DNA from: Pollenia angustigena
Taxonomy: Eukaryota > Arthropoda > Insecta > Diptera > Polleniidae
DNA length: 64,000 bases
Assembly (NCBI GenBank): GCA_930367215.1
Contig: OV884056.1
Coordinates: 50,344,308-50,408,307 of the forward strand
Direction of reading: 5' to 3'
The notes beneath the pieces were generated by a model. It had not been told where the DNA came from. It saw only the letters and a program-made list of their open reading frames with translations, and did no database searches. Within the stretch, counting starts at the first letter, position 1; every line of letters begins with the position of its first letter. The position numbers were made by a program, and so were the translations under genes. Below, one piece after another: positions 1 to 9,929 of this stretch.

Positions 1-152
1 CAGCATTATTTTTGTGTTCGAAAGATGACAAACAGGGAAACGTTATTTTTTTTAATCAATTTCTACACAAACACTATTAGCGTTTGTGTTTTCCACAAAT
101 CTACCGAACCGAACATTAAAGAACGATATTTAGTGTTTATTTTCGAACACTG
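1..152 (+). mobile_element. hAT-type MITE, third copy, cut by window start
   Basis: This is the right-hand end of the MITE seen complete at 19887-20413 and 22342-22883. It shares the stretch from 'TTTTTGTGTTCGAAAGATGA' to the terminal TTTTCGAACACTG. The left part lies outside the window or was lost, so its TSD cannot be checked. It carries no coding capacity. Confidence 0.8.
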
Positions 153-154
153 AT

Positions 155-298
155 ATAAACCATAATTAATTACAAATCGTCAAAGTTTAAGATAATACTA
201 AAATCATACAGATATTACTCCTTAAACATTCGAACTGTAGGTGGAGGGTATCAAAGATTCGGCATAGCCGAATATAGCACTCTAACTTGTTTTTTTCA
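155..298 (+). repeat. Dispersed fly repeat A, 3' end fragment
   Basis: Closely matches the last ~130 bp of the longer copy at 47268-48015, including the imperfect palindrome ATTCGGCatagCCGAAT and the terminal AACTTGTT plus T-run. It abuts the MITE end at 152, so one of the two probably interrupted the other. A small minus-strand reading frame across it is not conserved protein. I cannot assign the repeat to a transposon class. Confidence 0.75.
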
Positions 299-510
299 TT
301 TTTTTGTCTTTCTTTTTCTTGTTGACCTTTTTCAGCACAACTTGAAGGACAAATGTACACATAGAGCTCGTGCCTTAGCTTTAACAATAATTAGTATTGT
401 GGTTATTTTGTTGAACTATTTATGGTTTTTAATCCAAATTTTTAATATATTTAATTAGGCTGAAGTTCATCAAATTTAATTTTCATTAAATTATTTTAAT
501 GAAGAAATAA

Positions 511-660
511 ATTTTACAACATGAAATTAATTAAAATTTATTGATAATTTTTCATTCTTGACTGAAGCTGGGCTCGAACCCAGGCGTTTTTACGGACAGG
601 TTACCCTACCGTTTCAATTGCAACCACTCAATCTCTTCAGAGGGGTTTGCCGTTTAACAC
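511..660 (-). mobile_element. tRNA-like SINE copy (minus strand)
   Basis: Read on the minus strand, this contains a pol III B-box-like GGTTCGAGCCC (about 570-580) followed by a body that nearly repeats the plus-strand copy at 3600-3768: AGTCAAGAATGAAAAATTAT, then AATTTTAATTAATTTC and GTTGTAAA. Two copies of one body joined to a B box suggest a tRNA-derived SINE. An A box is not convincing and the 5' boundary is estimated. Confidence 0.55.
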
Positions 661-1659
661 TCGCAGCCTTCGACGACTGACTTATTTATTTTTTTTAACG
701 CATGCGATATTTTTTTAAAAAGAGTTTAACTTTTCATATTTATCTTTGTCTTTTAACAAGCAAAAAACTTATGTATATAAACAAAAAAAATATAAATTTA
801 AAATTATGGTATACCATTATAATGGTTAGAAGGGAGTCGTTTTGTTCATATGTGTATATCACTATCACCTACAAATCTATTTTTAATAATAGCAAAAAGT
901 TAACAACTTTAGCACAAACGCGGATCCAAGGGGTTGAGGTAAGGTGGTCAGTAGATCCATGGAAAAGTCAAAGACTGGTATTCCAAAATCATAAGTTATG
1001 TTTGGAGACTCTCCCGACGGAATTTCTACTATGTGACTCCCACCCAAACTAAATGATGTATCCGCCCTTGATATGGCAGCAAAGATTAAAGCAATAAAAA
1101 TAAAATAAACATTATCATGTGTTCATATCAACGTCAATAAAAATAAACTTAAAAACTTTAAATCACAAAATCCCATCATAAACACCACCACCAACAACAA
1201 CAGCACTAACGACAATAGTATTATATATTTTCAACAATATGATGGTATAAACAAACAAACAAACAAACACTCATACACACGCCAGGATAAACAAACTCTA
1301 AAATTCATTCGTTCATCCATGTAGTCACCCTGTTGATGAATGTTTTTTTTTTTTTTTTTTCTTTTGTCGGTAGTCAAACGACGTTTGGGCGTTTAAACCA
1401 ACACAGTTCATCTATCCATGGGCAGACGCAAAGACACACACAGACACATTTTCATCCAAGGAGCGAAAAATTTAATATTTTATACAGGAAGCAAATATTT
1501 TATATAAATATAAACAATTAAATTTAATAAATCCTCTATGATCGCCAATATTCATGCAGGCATGCATTCATGCATGTTTTATGCCAACCAAGCAAACATC
1601 ATGATAAAATTTTAAGCCAAAACAACAACACAATATTTTAGTCAAATATACATATTAAA
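661..1659. other. No gene seen; AT-rich DNA with microsatellites
   Basis: Holds an (AAAC)n run near 1249-1270 and a T-run near 1343-1360. The 116-residue frame at 702-1052 has no recognisable motif and biased low-complexity composition, so I do not call it a gene. Confidence 0.6.
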
Positions 1660-2358
1660 CAAGTAAGAAAGTAAAGTCGGTCAAGCCCGACCATTTGATA
1701 CCCTACACCGCAGTATTTAAAATCACATCATGCTTATGTGTCTATATAAATATAGATTTATCTATGCTTATAAACTTCATGAAAATCGGTTTGAAAGTTT
1801 GTGGGAGGCAGAAATTGCCCCCTACCTCCCCTTGTGGTCCTATTTTTGAAAAACTGTATAGCTAATGTGTCCATATAGATATGGATCTATCTATGTTTTA
1901 AATTTCATTTAAATCGGTTTGAGGGGCAGAAATTGCCCCTATCTCCCCTCGTGGTCCTATTTTTTAAAAAATGCATACATTTTGTGTCCATATAGATATG
2001 GATCTATCTATGTTTTAAATTTCATTGAAATCGGTTTGATAGTTTCTGAGAGGAAGAAATTTCCCCCTATCTCGTGGTCCTAGGATTCTGCCCATTTTCA
2101 ATAGGCTTGGTCCTTGTGTCAATAAGAACCTATGACCCAAATTTCATCAAATTATCTCCAAAATTGCGACCTGTACTTTGCGCACAAGGTTACATGGACA
2201 GCCAGCCAGCCAGCCGGACGGACATCGTTAGTTCGACTCAGAAAGTGATTCTAAGACGATCGGTATACTTTAAGGTGGGTCTAGCACCAATATTTTAAGG
2301 CGTTACACACATCAGCACAAATGCATAATACCCTCTCCACTATTGTGGTGTGGGTATA
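1660..2358 (+). repeat. Dispersed fly repeat B, longest copy
   Basis: Starts AACAAGTAAGAAAGTAAAGT, then the hairpin GTCGGTCAAGCCCGAC, then TGATACCCTACACC. It ends in ACTATTGTGGTGTGGGTATA. Internally, a ~115-bp unit (…TATAGATATGGATCTATC…CCCCTCGTGGTCCTA) is repeated about three times at 1740-2080. Shorter copies lie at 30414-30720 and 57571-57822 in the same orientation. No transposase or RT is visible. Confidence 0.75.
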
Positions 2359-2833
2359 AAAATTTTTCAACATACATACTAAATGCCTGATGTTTTATTT
2401 ATATTCTCTACACTTTTTGGGCTTGTTATTAAATTAACCAAATTTAAGCAAAAACACTACAGGCGAAGACAGAAAAACGGTTGCGACAAAATAACTTCTC
2501 AAGTTTTGAGTACGGAAAAGAATCAGACCAAAAGCCTAAAGTAAAGTATATTGCAGCCAATTAGTGTTGCACTGAGCGGAAGAAATGGCAGGCAAAATTG
2601 GCAAATTTCGAGCTTATTGTTGGTTCACACTCTTCAAGTTTTAGCCGTCAAGCCTTGAGCTTTTAGGAGAGATAGGAATTGTATTGGTGGTTCGAAATTT
2701 GCTGTAATTAATTATCCTTTTTAGTCTTATTTACATGTTTCTTCCTTTTCTTCTTTGTCTTGAATGCCTGCGTACAATTGTTTTTGTTATGTTTTTGTCC
2801 ACATTCGTCGACAATTTATTTGTACAACCTGTA
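2359..2833. other. No gene or repeat recognised
   Basis: Unremarkable AT-rich sequence without a frame longer than 60 codons. No terminal repeats were found. Confidence 0.5.
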
Positions 2834-3548
2834 CCAATGTTCTGTAACTTTAGTGAGAACTTCTTGCATCGAAAAGATGTGAAACAAAATATTCCATCGT
2901 TTCTCGAAAAGTGAGAAAAAAGTGAGTCTGTAACTCATGTCGAAAACTATCAAAAGAGATTACGTCGTTACGTTATAAATGTCATAGCACTGCACTCGAA
3001 GCCGATATGACATTGCCAACGTTGAGAACGCCACTAACACATATCATTAACGACGACCAAAATTTACTAAAATTCAAAATTTTTCAACGACGGTGGCGAA
3101 AATACAACCGTCGGCTTTACCAAATAATGTAACGTGCGACTTTAATGTTTGTTGTTTGAAAACGAACTTTGAAAACATTCATATATTTTTTAAAAATGTC
3201 AAAAGCAAAATAATTAAAACAAAAAAGAACCAAATATTATTATTATTATTCTTTGTATTTGCATTTTTACATGTTTTTTAGTGTTAAAATTTTTTCTCGC
3301 CCCATTTTTATTCGTAAGTTTATTTGACAGTTCAAAGCGGGAACACTTCTCACAAAAATGTTACAGACACACTTTTTCTGTAAATTGGCGAGTAATTTCC
3401 TTACGTGACAGCTAGTACTCGCCAAAAAAAAAGTTACAGACTCAGTTTAGTGAGAAAAACAGATGTTTGTTTCAATAGATGGCATTTTTGTTTCATTTCA
3501 CACATTTCAATCGAAAAGTTTCTCGACGCGAGAGTTACAGAACATGGG
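2834..3548 (+). mobile_element. MITE with ATGTTCTGTAACT termini
   Basis: The left end CCAATGTTCTGTAACT and the reverse complement of the right end, CCCATGTTCTGTAACT, form short terminal inverted repeats. Both ends continue into sequence found again, in the opposite orientation, at 3981-4345. The element is non-coding (the 62-codon frame at 3093 is chance). I could not define a clean target duplication, so the superfamily is open. Confidence 0.65.
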
Positions 3549-3599
3549 CACTGAATACCCCAATACACCAATACAATTGGTTAAATATTGTTGTTTAAC

Positions 3600-3768
3600 T
3601 GTTGGCTGGCAGTCACCGCAGTGGTGCACAGGGTAGAACACAAAGAATTCTGATGATAAGTATGTGGTTATTCTCGAAACGTAAATTCAACCCGAGTTCG
3701 AGCCTCAGCTCAGTCAAGAATAAAAATTATCATTAAATTTTAATTAATTTCGTGTTGTAAATATTCCT
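3600..3768 (+). mobile_element. tRNA-like SINE copy (plus strand)
   Basis: Contains a B-box-like GAGTTCGAGCC at about 3694-3704, followed by CAGTCAAGAATAAAAATTAT and AATTTTAATTAATTTCGTGT, the body shared with the minus-strand copy at 511-660. The 5' half resembles the other copy only weakly. No A box is certain, so a tRNA origin is inferred. Confidence 0.55.
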
Positions 3769-3980
3769 TGTTTGCAATAAAAAAGGCAAAGCTTGTCAAT
3801 TGCTGAAGTAAAAAAGAAATGTATGCACATTTTAAACAGCACGTCTCGAACATAAGCAATAACGTTGGGAGAAGAAGAGTACAAAAGTGTTTATGTTCAA
3901 ACCAAAGCATCATACATTTTTTAAATTCGCCGTGAATGGTTCTGTTTAATGGAAACAAATTGACTTATGGGTAACCTGTG

Positions 3981-4345
3981 CCCATGTTCTGTAACTCCTG
4001 CACCGAGAAACTTTTCGATTGAAGTATGAGAAATGAGACAAAAATTTCATTAATTGAAATAAGCAACTGTTTTTCTTACTTAACTGCATATTATTTTTTT
4101 ATTATTTGGTATAGTCAACGGTTGTATTTTTGCCGCGGTCGTTGAAAGTTTTCAATTTTAGTAAACTTTGGTCGCCGTCAACGATATGTGTGGCTGGCGT
4201 TCTCAACGTCTGCAATGTCACATCGGCTTTGAGTGGAATATTATGACATCTATAACGTAATCTCTTTTGATAGTTTTCGACATGACTTACAGACACATTC
4301 GAGAAACGATGGAATATTTTATTTCATATCTTTTCGATGCGAGTG
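3981..4345 (-). mobile_element. Truncated copy of the ATGTTCTGTAACT MITE
   Basis: Begins CCCATGTTCTGTAACTCC and follows the reverse complement of the 2834-3548 element, with an internal deletion after about 4090. It then matches the arm with GTTTTCGACATGA and ATATCTTTTCGATGCGAG. It loses its second terminus where mariner coding sequence begins near 4345. Confidence 0.65.
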
Positions 4346-4600
4346 CTTTAGCAAAGAGATAATCTGTCAAATGGGTGTCAGTAGGCAGACTTTGCAGACA
4401 ATAATGCATAAGGATTTGAACTTATTTACCTACAAAATTCAAATGGCTAATAAACTTAATGAAGCAGACTTCTTCGCTTGGAATTTTGCTAGAAGATGCT
4501 TGAAAAGGTGGAAGAGACGAGAACTTGCTGAATTTTTCTTCTGATGAGGCTCATTTCGTTCTGAAGTCGTTACAACCCAGAAATACTGCATGAGAGGGAT
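4346..4600 (+). pseudogene. Mariner-superfamily transposase fragment
   Basis: Plus-strand translation gives a helix-turn-helix/linker block (…CQMGVSRQTLQTIMHKDLNL…) running into KRRELAEFFF. After a frame break near 4542 comes SDEAHFVLKS, which carries the first catalytic Asp context of IS630/Tc1/mariner transposases. The N terminus and everything after the first Asp are missing. The upstream edge is a truncated MITE. Confidence 0.75.
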
Positions 4601-6165
4601 TTGCATCCAATTCGCGTCACAGATTATTGTGAAAATTACCCTTCCAACTTGCAACCGACAAATGCAAATAAATGAACTAAAACGATCAATTTGAGCGAAA
4701 ATAGCTGCAATTCAATTATCTTTAAGACTTATTAATTTATTTTTAAAACAACTAATGGGCTTTCAAATGAAAAATGATTGAAAAATTCCCTGCATTATAA
4801 AAAAATTTATTCCAGTTTCTTAATGTAGCAAAATTCATCAGTCGCCCTGTATTTAATCACTGAAAATAATAAAATTACCCCATTTCTAGTTTCTAAATTT
4901 TATCGTAAATTTCTCAAACTTGCCACTTGACCTTTCTATAATCAGGTATATTTACTTTAATGCAGACACAATTCTTCTTTAGTTATTATTAAATATAGTA
5001 AATACTTTCTAGATGCGGGAGAAATTAGGAAGAATACCTTTGGCGGTCTCCTCTGAGGCGGCAAACTTAATGCTTTTCAAAAAGCACTAAAGAAAACTTT
5101 AAACAGCAACAAGAATAAAGTAGTATAAATGTATTCTAAAATTTATGTTCCTCCTTGTTATCCCAAGCCAAATTTATTTTAAAAATAAAAAAAAATTTTT
5201 GCATAATGTGCTATTTCTGTACGCCCACTTGTACGACAATTTCAAATATCAAAGGTAAAATATGTAAATTTATTATGCGTACGAGAATAATAAACGAACA
5301 AGCAACACCACCCTCCCCCCCCCACACTTTTGTAACACCGTTCCTGTTAAAAAAAAAACACACACAACAAATCCACAATGTCAAAACAAGACCAGGAGGG
5401 CGGGCGGGCGTGTAGGCAGGCAGCCTGATGTCAGGCAACCCCTTCATTTTTGAATAAACATTAAAATTCGCATTAATCACTCATTCACACGGAGGGCATA
5501 CATAATAAACAATTCACGTATGAACGCACAGACAAACGAATGGAATGGACTTACGGGAAAGTATTTTACTACGTCTGTTTATAATTCAAAGTTTATTTTG
5601 TTTGGCTGTATGGGGCAGAAGTATGAATGTGGTAAGTAAGTAGAACATGCCACATATTGTAATATAATATAATTTTGTTGTTGTTTTGCTCATTCAACTT
5701 CCAACAGCAAAAAACAAAAATAACAATAACAAAAATAATAAATTCCAATTAAAATTCAACACAAGATGACAACTGAAAATTTAAATTACGGTCACAACTG
5801 TGAACAATGTTGTTTGCACAAACGCGTACGTTTTACGAGAACTTTTTTCTTTTATTTTTTGTTGCTGTTCAATTTTCTACAATAAGGGACCAACAGAATT
5901 TAGTTAGAAATATACTTAAGCCTAAAATAACAACAACAACAATGAAAACAATTTCTACATTGTTGCAATACTTTAAAGTTTAAACACAATCATCATGCCA
6001 CTACAACGCACCACACATCCAACCCTGCTTTCTTTAGGGAGGTTGCTGACTCAAATGATTACGACGGTCATACTTGCCGCACACTAGTGTTCTTTAGGTT
6101 GTCGTTGAAATGAAAAATTAAAATTAATAAGGCCACCGCCTCACCATAATTTTTTGTTTGTTTAG
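4601..6165. other. No gene recognised; AT-rich with simple repeats
   Basis: Includes a C-run at 5310-5322 and a short GGGC array at about 5398-5408. Overlapping frames on both strands at 5155-5480 are low-complexity and lack family motifs. A CCGCACACTAGTG motif at ~6078 resembles the end of the MITE at 24742-25188, but its partner end is not found. Confidence 0.5.
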
Positions 6166-6167
6166 GG

Positions 6168-6432
6168 CAAGGGTTCCCAAATCGGGGTCCGCAGACCTCT
6201 TGAGACTAGTGAAAATGTCGAGGGTGTCCCCGAAATGGAATACAAATCTAGGTTATTTTTGAAATTGAAAAACTATTTCGTTTGAATTTCAAAAATTGAA
6301 AGATATAGAACTTTTCTTATCGTTAAACCATTCAAGAAAAAATTGGCTTTATGTAGGTACAATTTCTTCAGACGTTTGGAAAAACTTTGTTCTTCTAGGG
6401 GTCCGCAAAACAACAAACGCTGGGAGTCCCTG
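6168..6432 (+). mobile_element. Degenerate hAT-like MITE
   Basis: Left end CAAGGGTTCCCAA…GGGGTCCGC and right end (reverse complement) CAGGGACTCCCAGC…GCGGACCCC form imperfect inverted ends of the type used by many hAT elements. Flanking 8-mers do not match well, so it is probably old. No coding capacity. Confidence 0.45.
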
Positions 6433-6433
6433 G

Positions 6434-6933
6434 CTTGAAGCAACGTGTTGTACGTTTGTTTGAGTGTATTAAAAAAAAATAAAAGGAGACAATGAGGACG
6501 TCACAATCAAGGCAAATTATGTAGAAATGTGGGAAAAAATGAAAGCGTTGACACTTTACGACAGAAATCTATACAAAGTATTATAATTATTATTTTCTCT
6601 AAGTTTCAAAATGCGATTATTTAAAATGTTTGACTACAAAAAATAAATGTATACAAACACACGTTCATTAGTAATATAAACATTATGAAGGGTGTCATAA
6701 ATGCAAGCGGTGTTACAGTGGGGTTAGTGAAATAATTTTTGTATAATGGAAAACTTAAAGCGAGCGAAACTTATGGTGTTTTCTTTTCTGACAATAATGT
6801 TCCATATATGCTACCATTTGTGCGGGTTTTTGTTCCATTCTTAAAATATATGCAACAATGTGAGAAGTTGCCGTTTTCCTTTCTAAACATGTTGCAACAA
6901 TAAATGGCAAATTTTTTCCATTTATTACCCGCA
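6434..6933. other. No gene or repeat recognised
   Basis: AT-rich flank of the large hAT element that follows. The minus-strand 72-codon frame at 6771-6989 crosses the element boundary and is chance. Confidence 0.5.
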
Positions 6934-7444
6934 GTTATAACCAGGGTTGTCAGATCGATTTTGACCTTTTTCGCCAAATTCAATGTCAAAAATCGCCAAA
7001 ATCGCCAAAGCCTTTATTTTTACCTTTTTGACAATAAAATATAGATAATTTAAATTATTAAAAATATTTTTTATAAATCTTATAAAATAAATCTTATTCC
7101 AAGTCGCTAAAATCCGCCAAAAATTTAAAAAAAGTCGCCATAATATATATTCTGTTTAGTTTTTATTTAGAAGCAAGTAAAAATGATTAGTGAAGACAAA
7201 AAAGGAAATTGCACTATTAAATAATTAATAGTAGTCAACTAAAAGCAGCAAAGAAAGAATTTTTGTGGTTAGTTTTAAACAAATATTGGATTTATGTATG
7301 TATGAAGTTGGAGTTCTACTATATATCTACACTTCAGCGCCAAAACTCTCTTTGATCTTCTTTTTTGAAATACATTGTAAGTGAATTAAATTTTTTCAAC
7401 GAAGGTACAAAAGAAGTGCATCATGTAGTATTAACATTCATATA

Positions 7445-8569
7445 CAATAGACGCTCGCTTATATGATTAATTTAGACAGGGCGGGCCTGTTCACTAAATG
7501 GAAAAGTTCACATAATCGAGACAATATAAAATAAGTATTTCAAATCAATTTTAATATGTGTATATACATAACCTATATTAAGTTTTTATTTTATATTAGT
7601 TTGTTAATAATAAATGCACATGAAAGTAGTCGGTTATATTTTTTTTTTGCTTTAAAAGATTTCTGTAATGCCTTGTCCCTGCATTTTCACAATGCCAAAT
7701 ATCATTATCAGATATATTATTTTCACTCCAAGCAATAACTTTACAAACGCCAACCATCTTATAAATTTTCCTTTGCATTCGTATAAACACATTTACTAGC
7801 TTTTTTTGGGGAAGAACAAATTTATAATAAAGAGTGTTTTTTATAGAGTGACACAAGTTTAAATCATAATAAAAAAAGGAAATATATTTTTAATATCAAT
7901 TAAACGGGCTTTATTGGAAAGAAAATTTTATGAAATTTAAATATGATTCCTGTCATGTGGCTGGCGTGTAGAAGGCGCCAATTTTCAACAACTTTTCCCA
8001 TTTTGATCATCATCGTTTTTGAAGACATGTGGGCCAATGACTCCGCCAGCCCATAAAGCGCACCAAACAGTAATATTTGCGGATTTAATGGTCTTTCGAC
8101 AAAAGCTTGTAGATTCTACTCACTCCAAATGCGTCAGTTCTGCTTATTTACTTACCCATTCAACCAGATATTGGCTTAGTCGGAAAATACAATTTTGAGT
8201 GGAGATTCAAAATCAATATCAATTTGTACTTCAGCCCATTCGCCGAATTATTTGATTAAAAATGTCAAATATTTGCGCGTTGCTCGATAAGTCGATTCAT
8301 AATGAAATTTCAAAGCAAACTAAACAAAAAGCAACTATCAGCTGTTAAATGGGTGCTCAAATATAGCAGTGATGCCAACTCAAAGTTGTGTTACTTAAAA
8401 AAAAAACACCCTTTACAACAAATAGTTTAAAAAAAATCAACGGTTGCAAGTTGTTCATAAAGCAGAGATAGGTCGTGTTCACTCTTTAGAACCTCATGTG
8501 TAAAAATTTTGTTGTTCACTATTCTGGCTGTTCATATAACTGGGTATTCATATAACCGAGCGTCTACTG
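7445..8569 (+). mobile_element. pogo/Tigger-like element nested in the hAT element
   Basis: Ends CAATAGACGCTCGCTTATAT and (reverse complement) CAGTAGACGCTCGGTTATAT match at 18 of 20 positions and are flanked by TA on both sides (7443-7444, 8570-8571), as expected for Tc1/mariner-superfamily pogo relatives. No pogo transposase is visible. The interior holds a separate mariner relic at 7830-8413, so this element was itself a target. Confidence 0.82.
7830..8413 (-). mobile_element. Mariner-superfamily relic, innermost of the nest
   Basis: TA-flanked (7828-7829, 8414-8415) with ends AAGAGTGTTTTTTATAGAGT and (reverse complement) AAAGGGTGTTTTTTTTTTAA. Minus-strand translation around 8000-8100 recovers the family block 'VWCxLWAGGVIGP' with frame breaks, and 8100-8250 corresponds to the preceding NKQN-type region. 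Much of the transposase is deleted, so it is a dead copy of the same broad lineage as 58613-59861. Confidence 0.75.
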
Positions 8570-9305
8570 TAATTTATAACTCGTAACAACGCGTCAAGAA
8601 CTGCATTCTACTTAGAAGGAGGGTTTTAGTGAAGTTCATTATTGAAAATACATTTTTAGCACAGTCATTACTAGTTGGATTTAGCACCATATAATGAACA
8701 GCCAAAGCAAGTTCTTTAAAATGGTACAAACCTGACGTGTCCTAATAGCATAAGATTTTGGCCAAAACTGATTTAAATAAGATGAAGTATCATCCAATTA
8801 CAAACGGTCATTTTGTCCATTGTGTTTTATAAACATCCAAAAGTACGTTACGATTCATTAATATCTTTAATAACAACGAATTTGGTTGTGATAATAATTT
8901 GCCACATTTTATAATGGAGAAATGTTCGTAAACTTGAAATCGCTATATTCATGCTTTATTAATTCTTTTTTAAATATGAAAAACAATTTTCTCCTGGATT
9001 TTCCATATATTCATCAGCCATTTCAACATAACATAATTTAGTTTCAAATACATACTGACCATAAAAGCCTAAAATGTCGTACATAAAAATACTAGAATAA
9101 AAATAATATAATTTTTTCGTATTGAATTTAACGAGTTTTAAAACAAATGCATGGCTCACCAAAAATAGCCAACAAAATCGCCAACTATTTTAAAATATCG
9201 CCAAAAAATCGCCATGTCGCCAAATCGAAAATTAGGTCGCCAATCAAGTTTGAAAATCGCCACGTTTGGCGAGAAATCGCCACATCTGACAACCCTGGTT
9301 ATAAC

Positions 9306-9929
9306 TGAGTGTGAGATAATACCCTTTTTTGCATCTGCGTAAAGTACTTTTTTATGCAAGCAAGTATTTTTTCCTTGTGTATGAGGACAATTTGCGTTAT
9401 ATTGTGATTTTTGTTATATTGTGATGGATATAAAAACTTTTTGTTTTTCGTTTGTTTTACTTTTACTATATTTTTTTGTCGCAAAATTTTTAACAACAGC
9501 TGACATTAATTATTGAAAATCAGTGTTGTTAACGCTTATTGGAATTATAAGAAAATTTTATGTCGAAAATTGCTACAAGCGTGGTGAATATCGCTTTTAG
9601 TACAAACTTTGCATTCAATATTTAACACGCTAAATACACATTAGTGTTGTGTGTAAAACGTAGCAATTATTTTGTTCCATTGTTATATAGAGAAAATGTA
9701 TCACTTTATAAGGGTTCGTGTAACCTAATAAATATATTACAGAACTATAATGCATCATTATTTTTTAGAAAAGAAAACACCATTAAGCCCTCAAAAACGC
9801 ATGCTATCTAACAACTGTTGTAATGAAAGGTTTTATTATTGTTGTGACGAATCATAATATAAAATAAAGCATGGATTTCCATTACAAAATATCTTTACAG
9901 AAAGAATTTAATTTAATTTCGCCTTTACC
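9306..9929. other. No gene recognised
   Basis: AT-rich flank between the hAT element and the LINE relic. Short frames only. Confidence 0.5.

Larger units (their letters stand above)
6942..9297 (+). mobile_element. hAT element with TCGCCA subterminal repeats and perfect 8-bp TSD
   Basis: Both ends carry CAGGGTTGTCAGAT as an inverted repeat, and the flanks at 6934-6941 and 9298-9305 are both GTTATAAC, the 8-bp duplication typical of hAT transposition. Subterminal regions are packed with TCGCCA in both orientations (6970-7140 and 9160-9280), likely binding sites for a cognate transposase. I see no hAT transposase (BED finger or dimerisation region) inside. About 1.1 kb of the interior is a nested pogo-like element. 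Confidence 0.88.
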
